DNA from: Akebia trifoliata
Taxonomy: Eukaryota > Streptophyta > Magnoliopsida > Ranunculales > Lardizabalaceae
Assembly (NCBI GenBank): GCA_017979445.1
Contig: JADQWC010000029.1
Coordinates: 1 to 64,000 of the forward strand
Direction: 5' to 3'
Length of the DNA: 64,000 nucleotides
The translations under genes were made by a program, and so were the position numbers. The notes beneath the pieces are model-generated. The model searched no databases and had not been told where the DNA came from. It saw only the letters and a program-made list of their open reading frames with translations. Of the stretch, positions 46,226 through 58,286 are shown piece by piece; position 1 is the first letter of the stretch, and each line of letters opens with the position of its first letter.

Positions 46226-46797
46226 AAATGGGAACACGTGACCATGGACTTTGTAGTAGGGTTACCGAGAACTAGTGACGGGTCGGATGCCATATGGGTG
46301 ATTATGGATCAACTGACGAAATCAACGCATTTCATCCCAAACTGAGTCAGATATACATAGTTGCGATAGTACAACTACATGGATTGCTAGTTTTTATCGT
46401 GTCAAACAGGGATCCCAGATTTACTTCCCGATTCTGGGAGAGTCTGCACAAAGCAATGGGTACTCAACTGAACTTCAGCACAGCATTTCACCCACAGTCT
46501 GATGGACAGTCCGAACGAGTAATTCAAATTTTAGCAGACATGTTGCGGGCATGTGTTTTGGATTTCAGAGGGAGTTGGAAGTGTCACTTACCGTTGGTAG
46601 AATTCTCCTATAATAACAACTTCCAAGCTAGTATCAGCGTAGCACCATTCGAGGCTTTATACGGTAGGCTGTGTCAATCACCAATAGGTTGTGCAGAAAC
46701 TAGAGATGCTACGTTATTGGGGCCCGAGATTGTTGAGAAAACTACTGAGACAGTATGCATTATTCGAGACATACTAAAAACTGCTCAGAGTAGATAG
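46226..46797 (+). pseudogene. Tekay integrase catalytic core
   Basis: WEHVTMDFVVGLPRTSDG (first Asp) in one frame; after a frameshift near 46340, FIVSNRDPRFTSRFWESLHK (second Asp), FHPQSDGQSERVIQILADML (Glu) and EFSYNNNFQASISVAPFEAL. The DDE triad is visible but split over two frames, and a stop follows KTAQSR. Confidence 0.85.
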
Positions 46798-47256
46798 AAA
46801 AGCTATGCGGACAAGTGGCGCATACCTTTAGAATTTCAAGTTGGGGATCAAGTGTTCTTGAACGTATTGCCTCGAAGAGGGATCTCCAGATTTGGCGTGA
46901 AGGGCAAATTAAAACCACAATTTGTAGGACCATTCGAGATAGTTGAACGGATAGGTCCAGTGGTATACCGATTGATTCTACCCCCACAGCTTGAACAAGT
47001 TCACAATGTGTTCCACGTGTCCATGCTGAAGAAGTACTTACTAGACCCTTCACGCATAGTCGACTTGCAGAATTTAGAGGTAGATGAAGACGTATCCTAC
47101 GAAGAAAGTGCAGAATAGATACTAGACAAGAAAGTAAAATAACTCAAATCAAAATCTATCCCTCTATTCAAGGTATTGTGAAGGCACCATAATGTAGAAG
47201 AAGCCACGTGGGAAAAAGAGGTTGAGATGCAGGCTAAGTATCCAGAACTATTTTGA
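46798..47256 (+). pseudogene. Tekay integrase C-terminus and chromodomain-like tail
   Basis: FQVGDQVFLNVLPRRGISRF, LKPQFVGPFEIVERIGPVVY (GPF module), VHNVFHVSMLKKYLLDPS, then YEESAE-stop-ILDKKVK and HHNVEEATWEKEVEMQAKYP. The last block is the short chromodomain-type tail of Tekay/Del chromoviruses, thought to guide integration. Three stops occur in about 150 codons. Confidence 0.85.
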
Positions 47257-47295
47257 GAATAAGTTATGATTTCAATTTCGAGGAAGAAATTTTTT

Positions 47296-47308
47296 TTATG
47301 GGGGTGAA
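47296..47308 (+). other. Tekay polypurine tract
   Basis: TTATGGGGGTGAA directly before the 3' LTR. Confidence 0.7.
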
Positions 47309-50300
47309 TGTAACACCCCGAGTTTTTAATTTATATCTCGAGGAAATCAAATTGTGAATTTCGATACAATCTTAAAAGAAAGACTTAGGGTAGAATACTC
47401 GAATTTTAGTCCTTTCATTTTTAACGAATTTTGACTTCGCCATTAGGTTTAAAATGATTGAAATATATACTTTAGCCTGTAAGAGTGTTCAAATTCGAGT
47501 TCGGATGAGAAAGTTATAAAATCCTCGAATTTTGTCTTAAGTGGTACCCAAAACATTGAATTTTTGATAGAAGAAGAATCAGAAAAATTTAACCACACCA
47601 TGAGGTCAGCAACGAAAAATTATTCGAAATTGAATACTCATATGTCATTTTTTGAGTTCAAATGGTCAAGATTTGATCGAAAATAGAAACGAAGGAAAAA
47701 TACAAAAATGCCCCCAGCTTTTATTATAAAAAGAACCAACTCATTGTTTTATTCACTTTCTCCTCTCCAACTCACTAAGAATCAGCCCATTCTACAAACG
47801 TAGGGTTTCAACGCTTCCCATCAAGATCTATCACAAGCGAGTCCGAGTTGATCATCGGCGAAGGAGAGAAAATTGTCGGTATCGACAAACTTCACACCTT
47901 CAACCCATTTAACCTTCATTTTCCTTTCTTTCTCGTGTTCTCTCACAAAAATCAGCAAGTAGGTTCATCTATACCCACTATAGAATCTCATCCAAATCAA
48001 ATAAGAGTCATCCATCGTCATTAGAAAGGGGAAGAACACCTTCAAAGAGGGTTTCACGACCAACTACACCGTTGGCACCCGAGTTCAATCACTTTTGGAA
48101 CTTTGAGCCCCCAAACATTGATCCTTGGTGTTGGTTCATCACCATTGACAACCACGAACCAAGTAGGGGACTCTCAACTCTTATTAGTAGTCGTAGATTT
48201 AGAAAAATTACATTTAGGGATGTTTCGAAACTTGTGTATGTTTTAAATTTATAGAATGTCGTTTAAATTACTTTAAAATCATGATAGAAATTGTTATGTT
48301 TGATGTGTTTTATCGTAGTCTGAATATTTAATTCATGGGTAAGTTATTAGAATCGAAAACGAGTGAAAAACTCGAAGAAACGATGAAAAAAATGGAAAAA
48401 TTCGTGAATTTCCTGTGTTTTGATGGTGCCACCGTACTCCAGTCACTGTGCCACCGTTCTCCAGTCACGGTGCCACCATGAGCCACCGTGCACCAATCAT
48501 TGTGCCACTGTGAAAACCAAAAAGCACCCAAAAAATTTCTGACATTGTTTTTGGATTCCTCATGCCTTTAACATGCCAAAATGACTATTTATGGCCCACG
48601 TAACTCCTACAAAAGAAGCGGGAAAAAAATAAATAAAATTTCGTCACGACGGGAATGTTTCAAGTATTCGCGTGATATCCTTTGCATTACTTTGAATTAT
48701 GTTACAAAATTACATGACCCTTCTCATGTTTTCAAGGGCCTTCATTTACAAAAATTCGTTTTCAATTTCGACAATTTTGAAAAATCGAGTTTCCGACACT
48801 TAACCAAACTTTCATCAACTTTTCCAGTTTTGGCAATTTGCCTTCGCATGCCTATTGGGACCCCGTTTTAATGAAAATTGGATAGTTTTTCGACCGAATG
48901 ATCAAAGTGAATTTGAAAGCTTGAAAAGTAAATATTTGGTTTGAAAAGTAGAGAAGTAAAAATACGGTAGAATGGAAAAGGGATGAATCGGTAAAATGTC
49001 ATAATCACACCGAGGGGCGATGTCTGCATTTTACGTTGTATGTTGTGTGTAGGTTGGTGAAGGGATATCCAGGGATAAATGAAAGTGTTGCATGTTTATT
49101 TAAATTTATGTTGACGTAGAGGCTCTAAGTACTGTTGTTTATTTTAAGCTAGGCGACCACAGTTGCATGGTAGGAAACTGGATATCCACTCCCAATCCTG
49201 TTCTGTTAATTTCTCTTTTATTTTTAAATAAAAATGATATATATACGTAGCTATTTTGTGAGTTATTAAAGAGTCTGTGAATGCCTGAAGAGATAGTGCA
49301 TCATGTCATCCGGAGTAGTGTATTATCTTGGGATGTACGATAGGGACCACCAAGCTCATACGTGATATAGGACGCGTATGAGAGTGGAGTCACAACTGGA
49401 ATCCGAGTCCATTCCCTTCTATCTTTACCAGTGAACGTGTATTGTAAAGGTGGTCGTATATGAATGGAGTGTTTACTTTGGGAATCACATGCACGCCTGA
49501 TAGGCATAGACGAAGATGATTAGTTAGTGATCACTAACAATCTAGTAGTAGTCGAACGTTCTGACACATCGAAAAGAGACCCTTTGCTTATGGTTACGTC
49601 AAACGGCCCGCCTGAGCCGGATAAATGGTCATCAGTGTGGTAAGAGTAGCGACCGACCACAAAATCAGGAACTAAAAGTCAGATTTATGTTGTAACATCA
49701 TGTCCCGAATGGGAGCGATCCAGTCATGAATCCCAACTCTCTAATTCCACTACTCCACTACTTTGTATTATGTATCTGTTGCTATATTTTGAATTATAAA
49801 CTACAAAGCATGCTTGTTATTTCAATGTGATAAATCATAGTGGTACAACAAAATGAAAATGTATAGTGAGTACTGATGACTGAGGCCATGTGAATTTTTA
49901 AAACTGTTTAGTTGCTCATCCCTGGCTATACGTACCAGTTAACAGTAATTTTAATAGTAAAACTTGCATGTATTAAAATGTTTCAATATGCTTATTTGTA
50001 CATGTTAGGTGAGGTTATTAGTAGGGGCTGTTTGTGGACCTACTAGTTACTCACCCTTTGCTTCCTGTTTTCTTTTTAGCTTCAGAGCCTACAGTGGAAG
50101 AGACAGTCGTAGAGCCGTTTAGTGAGGATTATCTGGTGGGTCATACCGACAACTAGAGTCCGTTATCCAGTGAGCATCATGACTACTTCTATTAGGAGTC
50201 TGTTCGTCCTAAGAGAGGTGGATGTTCTTTTTGGGGGCCGAGTGCTAGGTTTATGTTAGAGTGAGGAAATTTTTGTAATCTTGTGTATTTCCACTTTTTT

Positions 50301-50514
50301 GTGCAACTCTGATCAAATTCTACGATATTCGTAATTTATTGTCTTCCACATCTTGTGTATTTTGAAACATTGTTATATACACGATTTATTGGTTATTGGC
50401 TTATCAGTTTTCTTTGCTTTTGAGTTCCGTAAAACGCTAACATAAGAAGAGGAAACTATTTAAACTTTGAGGTTTCACCTCGAGATTTGTGTTAGAGTTT
50501 GGCGGGCCACCTCA
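47309..50514 (+). mobile_element. 3' LTR of the Tekay-like element (3206 bp)
   Basis: TGTAACACCCCGAG to GGGCCACCTCA. Longer than the 5' LTR mainly because of a short repeat expansion of GTGCCACCGT(A/T)CTCCAGTCA at 48426-48510, where the 5' LTR has only one truncated copy near 27904. The target duplication TCTAT follows at 50515-50519. Confidence 0.9.
48426..48510 (+). repeat. 22-bp repeat expansion in the 3' LTR
   Basis: GTGCCACCGTACTCCAGTCA is followed by a near-identical copy and then degenerate GTGCCACCATGAGCCACCGT and GTGCCACTGTG copies. Confidence 0.85.
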
Positions 50515-50643
50515 TCTATGAACAACAAGTAGTCTTTACATGGGAATGTTAAACTCTATCAATTAACTATATGAGAAAAAATATGTCGCATCCGTTGGGA
50601 CGGTTGTTTAAGATTGAGTACAAAACAAATGAAAAGGCATTAC

Positions 50644-50735
50644 CTAATACAAAGAGTTGGGGAAACTCTCCATGAGTGAGATGGGCAAGTGCAAATACTG
50701 CAACACTTAAAAGAACAACAATCGGAGTAGGGAAC
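50644..50735 (-). CDS. Exon of a CPBP/CAAX-type intramembrane protease gene (downstream exon)
   Basis: Minus strand: acceptor ...ATTTCAGTAG, 92 nt encoding (W)FPTPIVVLLSVAVFALAHL and THGEFPQLFVLG, donor GTAATG. ALAHL..GEFPQLFVLG is the second conserved motif (metal-binding His) of plant CPBP family proteins, membrane metalloproteases related to Rce1/CAAX proteases, often in plastids. It joins in frame to the exon at 50872-50950 across a 136-bp intron. The next exon would lie to the left, where the Tekay element starts 125 bp away (50519). No stop or frameshift in the exon. Confidence 0.8.
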
Positions 50736-50871
50736 CTACTGAAATAATGGAATAAACATGATAAAACAAAGCCGAGAGGTAAATGCCATTTTTGTCAAGG
50801 TGGTATCATTTCTAATGGACACAAATGTTTTTTTTTTTTTGGGAGGGTGAGGGGCATGTAAGGAATTTTAC

Positions 50872-50950
50872 CATTTAGTAAAGGACGCCATCAGAAAGCC
50901 TCGAAACATAGTTTCTTCTACTAGTGGTGCCAACACACTAGTGATAGCTA
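50872..50950 (-). CDS. Exon of the same CPBP-type protease gene (upstream exon)
   Basis: Minus strand: acceptor CTGCCTTTCTAG, 79 nt encoding (V)AITSVLAPLVEETMFRGF, LMASFTKW, donor GTAAAA. LVEETMFRGF is the family's first motif (EExxxR, catalytic glutamates). The hydrophobic AITSVLAPL before it is part of a membrane segment. Exons further upstream would lie to the right but I could not identify them in 50951-52443. No stop or frameshift in the exon. Confidence 0.8.
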
Positions 50951-52448
50951 CTAGAAAGGCAGTGATATATCAAACAACAGCAATAATATATCATTGGTAT
51001 CATACTCGACAAGGAAAGTATCTTTAAGCAGATCAAATTTGCAATTTGACAGTCACATATGAGATCGCTTAATTAGGAAAAAGGAAAAAACAAATAAATA
51101 AAGAAAGAAAGAAATATTTATGCTGGATTCAATCAAGAACATAAATAAGAAAATTTTAAATTCAAATTTTAAGATTTATGTGGGTTTTTCATTGTAGAAA
51201 AAGTTCATGTTATGTTATATGTTGTATTGAATTTTTGTTGTGTTAATGTTATTGCTTTCATATATTGTTCTTTTAATATACCTTACCTTATGTACATGTT
51301 TTACTTGAAAATCTCTAGAATTAATCTTTAATATACACACCTAAGAGATGAGAAATGAGCACATAAGAGATCATACACACATGACAACGATCATGGACAT
51401 TTGAAGCAAAAGAGATTTGATTAGTAATGTTAATTAGTTTTCAAAGCAACAGGGCAGATCCACAACAGTATAAATTGGCATTCTATTAAACTGCTAAATG
51501 ATGAAAAAATTAAATATGTTGATCTTTCCAAAATTAGCATGACTACACAAACACTGTATAAGAGATGGTTGAGTACATAGGGAACAAAAAGGCATTCAAT
51601 GGGACGAAAAAACTGGAAATCCTTTCTCTTATCTAAGTCAAAAAAGCTACAAAAAAATCTGTTGTTCCAACTTCATATTTCTAATAGTGGCAATGAAAAA
51701 TATTATACCCAAGAACAAAAAATGAAAAAAAAAAACAGATTTCCAAAATAATGTATTCTTTTTAGATCTGATCCAATAAAAAAATAGTATTTTTTTATCA
51801 GTCCCAATTTGATATTTATTTGATTTGATAAAAATATATTCAATATTTAATGTACATTACATATATAAATATCATCTATAATATTTTATATTCAAACACC
51901 TCCGATTTTTTAAAAAAAAACAACACAAATTACCATACAAATTATGCCAAAAACAACACGAAAAGGGAAACTCAAAACTCAAAAATTCGTACATTTTCAC
52001 AGTAGGCGATCAAACAGAAGAAAATAAAAATAATTATATAAAAATTAAAAATGAAAAATAGAACAAGAAAGAGTTTGAGAATAGGGGTGACTACATACAT
52101 TATATAGAGAGTGAGTAATACAACGAAATTTTAAGAGATTTGGTTATCTGGGATCAACAAAATACTGTAAATCCAATTTTTTGAAAAAAAAAATAAATTC
52201 GAATTAGCATTGTACCTTAATGATAAATAAAAATAAAAAATCATTCAAAACCAATTGATACAGAGAAAAGGGAAAAAAATAAAAATTACATGTTCCAACT
52301 CTCGACAGATTTGGGGTTTGAACTAAAACCCTCATTTTTTCTTCTTCAACCTTGAGAAATCTTTAGAGAATGAGATTTGATTATTTGGGATCAACAAAAT
52401 ACTATAAATCAAAATTTTTCAAAAAAATTTTTGAATCAGCGTTGTACC
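50951..52448. other. AT-rich region right of the CPBP exons; no further exon recognised
   Basis: Probably intron or flank of the CPBP gene. It has a pyrimidine or purine run near 50828 and 51640-51740. A block of about 90 bp (GGGATCAACAAAATACT... GCATTGTACC) is present at 52130-52220 and again, changed, at 52360-52448, ending exactly where the next Tekay LTR starts. Confidence 0.5.
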
Positions 52449-53903
52449 TGTAACACCTTGAATTTTTAATTTGTATCTTGAGAAAATCTAATTGTGAATT
52501 TCGATAAAATTCTAAAAGAAAGACTTAGGGTAGTATATTCGAATTTTAGATTATTTACTTTTAATGAATTTCAACTTCATCATTAGGTTCAAAATGATCG
52601 AAATATATACTTTAGCCTGTAAGCACATTCAAATTCGAGTTCGGATGAGAAAACTATAAAATCCTCGAATTTCGGGGTGAGTGGGACCCAAAATAATAAA
52701 TTTTTGATAAAAAAAGAATTAAAAAAATTTGATAGTACCATGAGGTTCACAACGAAAAATTATTCAAAATGGAATACTCATGTGTCATTTTCCGAGTTCG
52801 AATGGTCAGGATTTCGTCGAAAATAAAAACGTGGTCGTATATGAAAGGAGTTGTTTACTTTGGGAATCACATGCATGCCTAATAGATTTAGACGAAGATG
52901 ATTGGTCAGTGACCGCTAACAATCTAGTAGTAGTCGAACGTTCTGACACATGAAAAAGAGACTCATTGCTTATGGTCACGTCAAATTGCCAGCCTTAGCC
53001 GGTTAAATGGTCCCCAGTGTGGTAAGAACAGCGACTGGCGACAAAATCAGGAACTAAAAGTCAGATTTATATTTGTAACATCATGTCCTGATTGGGAACG
53101 ATTTAGTTGTGAATCCCAACTCTCTAATTCCACTACTCCATTATCGTGTAATATGTATCTATTTTCATATTTTGAATTATAAACTGAAAAACATGCTTGT
53201 CATTTCAGTGTTGTCAAATTATTTGTATAAAAATGAAAATGTATATTGCGTATTGATGATTGATGTCATGTGAATCTTTAAAACTGTTTAGTTGCTCATC
53301 CCTAGCTATATGTACCAGTTAATCATATTTTACTTGATAATGCCTCGTATATATTAAAATGTTTCAGTATGTTTATTTGTACATGTTAGGTGAGGTTATT
53401 AGTAGGGCCTATTTGTGGACCTACTGGGTAACTATTGTTAGTTACCCTTTACTTCATATTTTTTTAGTTTCAGAGCCTACAATTGGAGAGGCATTCGTAC
53501 AGCCATCTAGTGGAGACTATTATGTGGGTCATACCGACGACCAGAGTTCGTTACCCGGTGAGCATCATGACTACTTCTACTAAGATTCTGTTCGTCCTAG
53601 GAAAGGTATATGTTTTCTTGGGGGGCTGAGTGCTAGGTCTATGTTAAAGTGAGGAAATTTTTGTAATCCTATACATTTTCATCTTTTTTCACAACTCTAA
53701 TCAAAGTCTACGATATTCGCAGTTTACCATCTTCCGCATCTTATATATTTTGGTACCTTGTTATGTACAGTATTTATTAGTTATTGGCTTATTAGTTTTT
53801 CTTTGCTTTTGAGTTCCGTGAAATGCTAACATAAGAAGAGGAAGCTATTCAAACTTTGAGGTTCGACCTCGGGATTTGTGTTAGCGTTTGGCGGGGTACC
53901 ACA
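52449..53903 (+). mobile_element. 5' LTR of a second Tekay-like copy, internally deleted
   Basis: Starts TGTAACACCTTGAATT and follows the 26789 LTR for about 380 bp. At about 52828 it jumps to sequence equivalent to about 28868 (GTCGTATATGAA...GGAATCACATGCATGCC), so about 1.7 kb is missing. Ends GGGGTACCACA. Clearly more diverged than the two LTRs of the complete copy. Confidence 0.8.
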
Positions 53904-53905
53904 GA

Positions 53906-53918
53906 TGGTATTACGAGC
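53906..53918 (+). other. Decayed primer-binding site of the second Tekay copy
   Basis: TGGTATTACGAGC, compared with TGGTATCAGAGC in the complete copy, two bases after the LTR. Confidence 0.6.
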
Positions 53919-54098
53919 TCTTCCATGTCTAGAGTCCATAGAGCCTAGTAAGTCTAAGATATGATTATAGGTTCGTTTTGTTAGTAATGAAATTGGTGTT
54001 TGTTATTAAACTCTTACCAAGGATAGTAACTGATGCTTTCGTGAGAATGAACTAGCCTTATGATAATAAATGCCTTGTTGTTAATGAACAGAAACGAG

Positions 54099-54846
54099 AT
54101 GAGCAGAGGAGGCAGAGGTAGAGGCAGACGCTGAGGGAGAGGCCGGGATACAGTAGAGATGGGACAAGCATCGGATCAGACTCATGATCCGATAGCACAG
54201 CTAATGTCGTTTATGGGACAAATAGCTGAGTACTAGAAAAAGTTTAGAGAGGAGATAGCTGAGTTGAGGGAGCACCAGGCTTCTTCACAAGAGGTCGACC
54301 CTATTCCACCCTAAGAGCCACCACGGGAACCACAGCCACTGGTTGTACCATTGAGGGCGCGGGGAACTCCCCCACCCTACACATAGATAGATCTGGGGAT
54401 GTGGCTACAGAACTTCCAATGACGACTTCCATTGAGATTTGCAAGTTCTTCTGACCTGACGGAGGTCGAGGAGTGGGTTTTGAGGACCCGAGAGATTCTG
54501 AGTACCATGCAGTGCCTGAGAGACCAATGGGTACATGTAGCTGCATTTCAGTTTGACAAGGATGCTAGCCATTGGTGACGTTTCGAGAGGAATGTTTTAG
54601 GGGATGGACCTTTCGAGTGGATCAATTTTGAGAGGATGTTCCTATACCGATTCATATCTGAGACGGTCCGAGAAATTAAGCATCAGGAGTTTTCAGGTTT
54701 GGTGCAAGGAAATCTATCCGTTACGAATTACGAGCTGAGATTTACCAGATTGTCACGATATGCACCCGAGCTCATTCCGACTGATTTGTAGAAGGCCCGT
54801 AGAGTTTTTAGAAGACTACGACCTTACCTGAAGGCCAGGATGTCAG
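54099..54846 (+). pseudogene. gag: Gag remnant of the second Tekay copy
   Basis: Same start and order as gag at 30158: ATG with an Arg/Gly-rich start (MSRGGRGRGR, stop), then after stops EVEEWVLRTREILSTMQCLR, WINFERMFLYRF, VTNYELRFTRLSRYAPELIP and LKARMSV. Many stops. The frame is interrupted at 54847 by the X3 LTR, in the codons equivalent to 30942 of the complete copy. The rest of this element is not in the window. Confidence 0.8.
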
Positions 54847-56403
54847 TGTAGACACCCCATTTTTTAATTCGCCTGATTAATCAACTCGTCAACCTGATCG
54901 CGATTGTTCCTAATGATGGATGTTCATTCCAATGCTCTATTTGGTTACCAGATGTGTTTCAGAAATTCGGATGAGGTATCTCAAACTAACAAAACTACGA
55001 AAACCGTGCTACGTTAGGAAAATATAATCCCAAAAGCCTAAAAATCATCATTTTTCAGATAAAAAAAAGCTTCACGATAAAAATCACTAAAAAATGACCT
55101 AATTACCAAAATACCCATAACCTCAAAACATCCCTAGAGCCTACATTACGCTTAAGAAAATCATTTCAAACACATAAAACAACAAATCGAAACCAAATAA
55201 ACCATTTTACCAATTTTCACAAAATTTGACAAAATTACGAAAATACCCCTCATAAAGTTCACGACCATTTCACACAAAAAATTTCATAAATGGCACAAAC
55301 CAATATTCTCATTGAATTCCTTACGAAAAATCGATTCCAAAACATCTTGGAACATTGAAAAATGACTTAAAACGTAAAAATTCCTCTCCGAGGACAAAGC
55401 GATAATTTTATAATTTTAATAATTAAAATATTAATTAATGTAAAATGAAATCCTAATTAAAATTAAAGTCAATCAAGTAAGACTTAAGTCAAAATCCTAA
55501 AGTCAAGTCAATCAAGTAAGACTTAAGTCAAAATCCTAAAATCAAGTCAATCAAGTAAAACTTAAGTCAAAATCCTAAAATCTAGTAAATTAAGTAAGAC
55601 TTAAGTCAAAATCCTAAAATCAAGTCAATCAAGCAAGACTTAAGTCAAAACCCTAATCAATCTAATAAGATCAAAGTCAAACCCTAACCCTAATAAAATT
55701 CTAATTAAACTCTAAAACTATCTAATAGAATTCTAATTAAATTCTAAAACTATCTAAAAGAACATAATCTAACTCTAACACTTTCTAAAAAGTTCTTAAA
55801 AAAATCTATAAATAGGGGTCTCTACAACCTATTTTCGTATCCAAGAGAAAATCCTAGAAAAAGTAGATCAAGGAGGCTCCCCAACCTTCCCAAAATCCTA
55901 ATTTTGAAGTCCTAACCCCTTATCTATCATCCAATCCCCAATTTTTGCTTAAAAAACACCTAAAAACCTTTCAAAAAATTTAAAAAACCATCAAAAATTA
56001 GGACGCACTTAGATCTAAGGAGAAGATACTTTATTTTGGAGATCCGAAGCGGATCCAGTAACGGAGACGAAGCAAGGAATCTCTCCGCCAACTCTGAGGG
56101 AACTATCGTTGTGATCATCTAGGTATTTTTTCATTCTTTTTTTTTATTATTTATTTAGGTCTTTTAGCAATGTAGTTTTATTTGGAGAATTAGTAGAGAC
56201 CGGCGTTTGCCGGGTGGGGTTGGTGCCTAATACCTTCCAACCCCGTAACGTGATCCCTAGACCCGTATTTTCTTTCGTAGATTAGTGTTATTTGCTTTTT
56301 AGAGTCAATATTCGGCTCCTAGACCATAATAACTAGGTGGCGACTCCCAAACCTCAAAGGTGAAAAGTGGATCCGCACACCCTACGAATCGAGGGCGCTT
56401 TCA
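54847..56403 (+). mobile_element. 5' LTR of X3 (1557 bp)
   Basis: TGTAGACACCCCATTTTTTA to GAGGGCGCTTTCA, then a primer site. It shares the X1/X2 layout (CCCTAA-like repeat block, TATAAATAGG near 55805, GGTGGCGACTCCCAAACC near the end) but is shorter and more diverged. The five bases before it are GTCAG. Confidence 0.9.
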
Positions 56404-56404
56404 A

Positions 56405-56423
56405 TGGCGACTCTGCTGGGGAC
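56405..56423 (+). other. Primer-binding site of X3
   Basis: TGGCGACTCTGCTGGGGAC, one base after the LTR and one substitution from the X2 site. Confidence 0.8.
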
Positions 56424-58286
56424 AATTGATGATTAAACTTGAAAAGTCCCAAGTATGGGAACATTGCCATTTATACCTAGTTTTTATTTTTATTTATTTT
56501 TTAGTTTATTTGATTCATTTATTTTTGGGATTATATTATATTCTCTCGGCATTATTTGGATCAATTTTGAGTGTATTATTGTGGAATATTATTTGCTATG
56601 ATTCAATCAAGGGTCATTCGGAATGGCCCTAAATAATGCAGGACATCAAAAAGGTAATGAAGTGAAAAAATGGATGTTGACCCGTTTTTTGGGTTATTTT
56701 TTGATTTGTATTATCCTCTATTGATATCCTTTGATTCGATTTTGATACTTTGATCTGGTATTTTTTTTTTATTTTTTATGATTCAATCTAGGGTCATTTG
56801 GGATGACCCTAAATAATAAAATATCTAAATTGACATTTGAATTGAGGATGGGATAATGATGGTTGGACCACGGATTTTTTTTTTTTTTTGTATTTTATTT
56901 TTTACGTGTGATGATATTTTTTTTATTATTTATATTAAAAAAAAAAACTTTTAAAACGTGTTGTCCATTGGCAGCAAGAAGAAAACCCAACAAATTGGTT
57001 TTTAAGGTTCTGTTAAGCATTGGTGTGCCCCTAGTAAAAAGTCAATTTTAATCATCAAACCCTTAAGGTGTTTAATGTAATGGGTGGTGTGGCTGTAATA
57101 GAAATGGTATTTCTTCTTTAAAACCCCCATTTGTTTCAATGTTCACATTGTCTTCTTCCCAACATCATTGTCCTCAACGGAGAACGATCGGCTTTGGTCT
57201 CTCCATCCGATCAGTGTTGATATTTCCATTGGATCGATTTATGCCTTAAGGAAATTACCAGTTTCTTTCGATAAGGAGGTACGGAGCTTCTAATCGATAG
57301 CCCATTCGGATATCTATTCAAGTTTAATCGGTTCTTGTCTGTCGAAGAAAACGGCGAGTTGTTTCAAATCGAAAAAGAAATAGATCTTTGTTTTTTCTAA
57401 AACCAGTTGATGCTTCAACTAAAGATTTCTATTTTGGTTTATAACATTTTTAAAATAAAATAAAAATAGTGAAATGCCGATTTTTATGTGTTTGGGAGTT
57501 GAAGAGGAAGAGAGAACGAAAAATCGAACATAAAGATTTTTCGGATTGGTCCCTTTTCATGCCTTAGAGGAGTTCGAGCGTTGATCCAGTCACTGTGTTC
57601 GTTTGTATCTGGTTTGTTCGACCGAATCACAACAGCGTTTGATTTAAATCAGTGATCGATGTTTCAGTTTGAGTTTTCTACGAATTTTTCTTCCCTAAAC
57701 TGAACTTGTTGGAATTTTTATACATCTTTGAATGATCATTGATACTTTTTAAGTTTATAGGATCTAGACTTCATTGATTGTGTGGTTTGAATTCCAAAGG
57801 TGCTGTTTGCGAAACTTGAACCATCCAATCAAGATGCAACTCTAAATGACAGGATTTAAATTTTGGGATGCCTCTGTAGTCCCCCATTAGTGTATTCTTC
57901 TTTTTTGTTTTTTTTTTTTAACTCAAGATCGAGTCCAATAAAATTATCAAGAGCGTGTTTCGCTGAGTTCTTGATATGCAGACTTCGAATCCCATTGAAC
58001 ACGTGAAATCTCTGTTCCATCATTGGTGTTGGTTAGAATGCGTATTCGACCAAAAATTAGAACAAAAAAGAAAAAAAAAAGATTTTTGCAGCCAAAGTTT
58101 AGAATTGAATCTTCGACACCTTTTGTTGATTTTAATTAAGGAAGTTCCACGCAAAAGTCGATTTGGGTGTTTTAACATTTTTTTTTCTTTCTTGGATTAT
58201 TGGTATAATAAAATAATGGTTTTTAGGCTGGATTTTTGGCTATTTTAAATTGTTATTTTTTTAAAAATATATATATATACATATAC
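56424..58286 (+). other. X3 untranslated leader; no gene
   Basis: Begins AATTGATGATTAAACTTGAA as in X2. ATTCAATCAAGGGTCATTCG near 56601 is echoed by GATTCAATCTAGGGTCATTT near 56780. T-runs near 56872 and 56935. No gag is recognised before the inverted Tekay LTR starts in an AT dinucleotide run at 58265-58286. Confidence 0.6.

Larger units (their letters stand above)
26789..50514 (+). mobile_element. Complete Tekay/Del-like Ty3/gypsy chromovirus with nested insertions
   Basis: LTR (26789-29931), primer site, gag, protease, [12.5-kb insertion Y2], rest of protease, RT, RNase H, integrase, chromodomain-like tail, purine tract, LTR (47309-50514), with TCTAT duplicated outside. The LTR start TGTAACACCCCGAG, the initiator-Met primer site and the C-terminal VEEATWEKEVEMQAKYPELF box place it in the chromovirus Tekay/Del group. 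The two LTRs differ at about a dozen of the first 140 positions by eye, so the insertion is not recent. All open frames are interrupted, so it is not autonomous. Confidence 0.9.
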
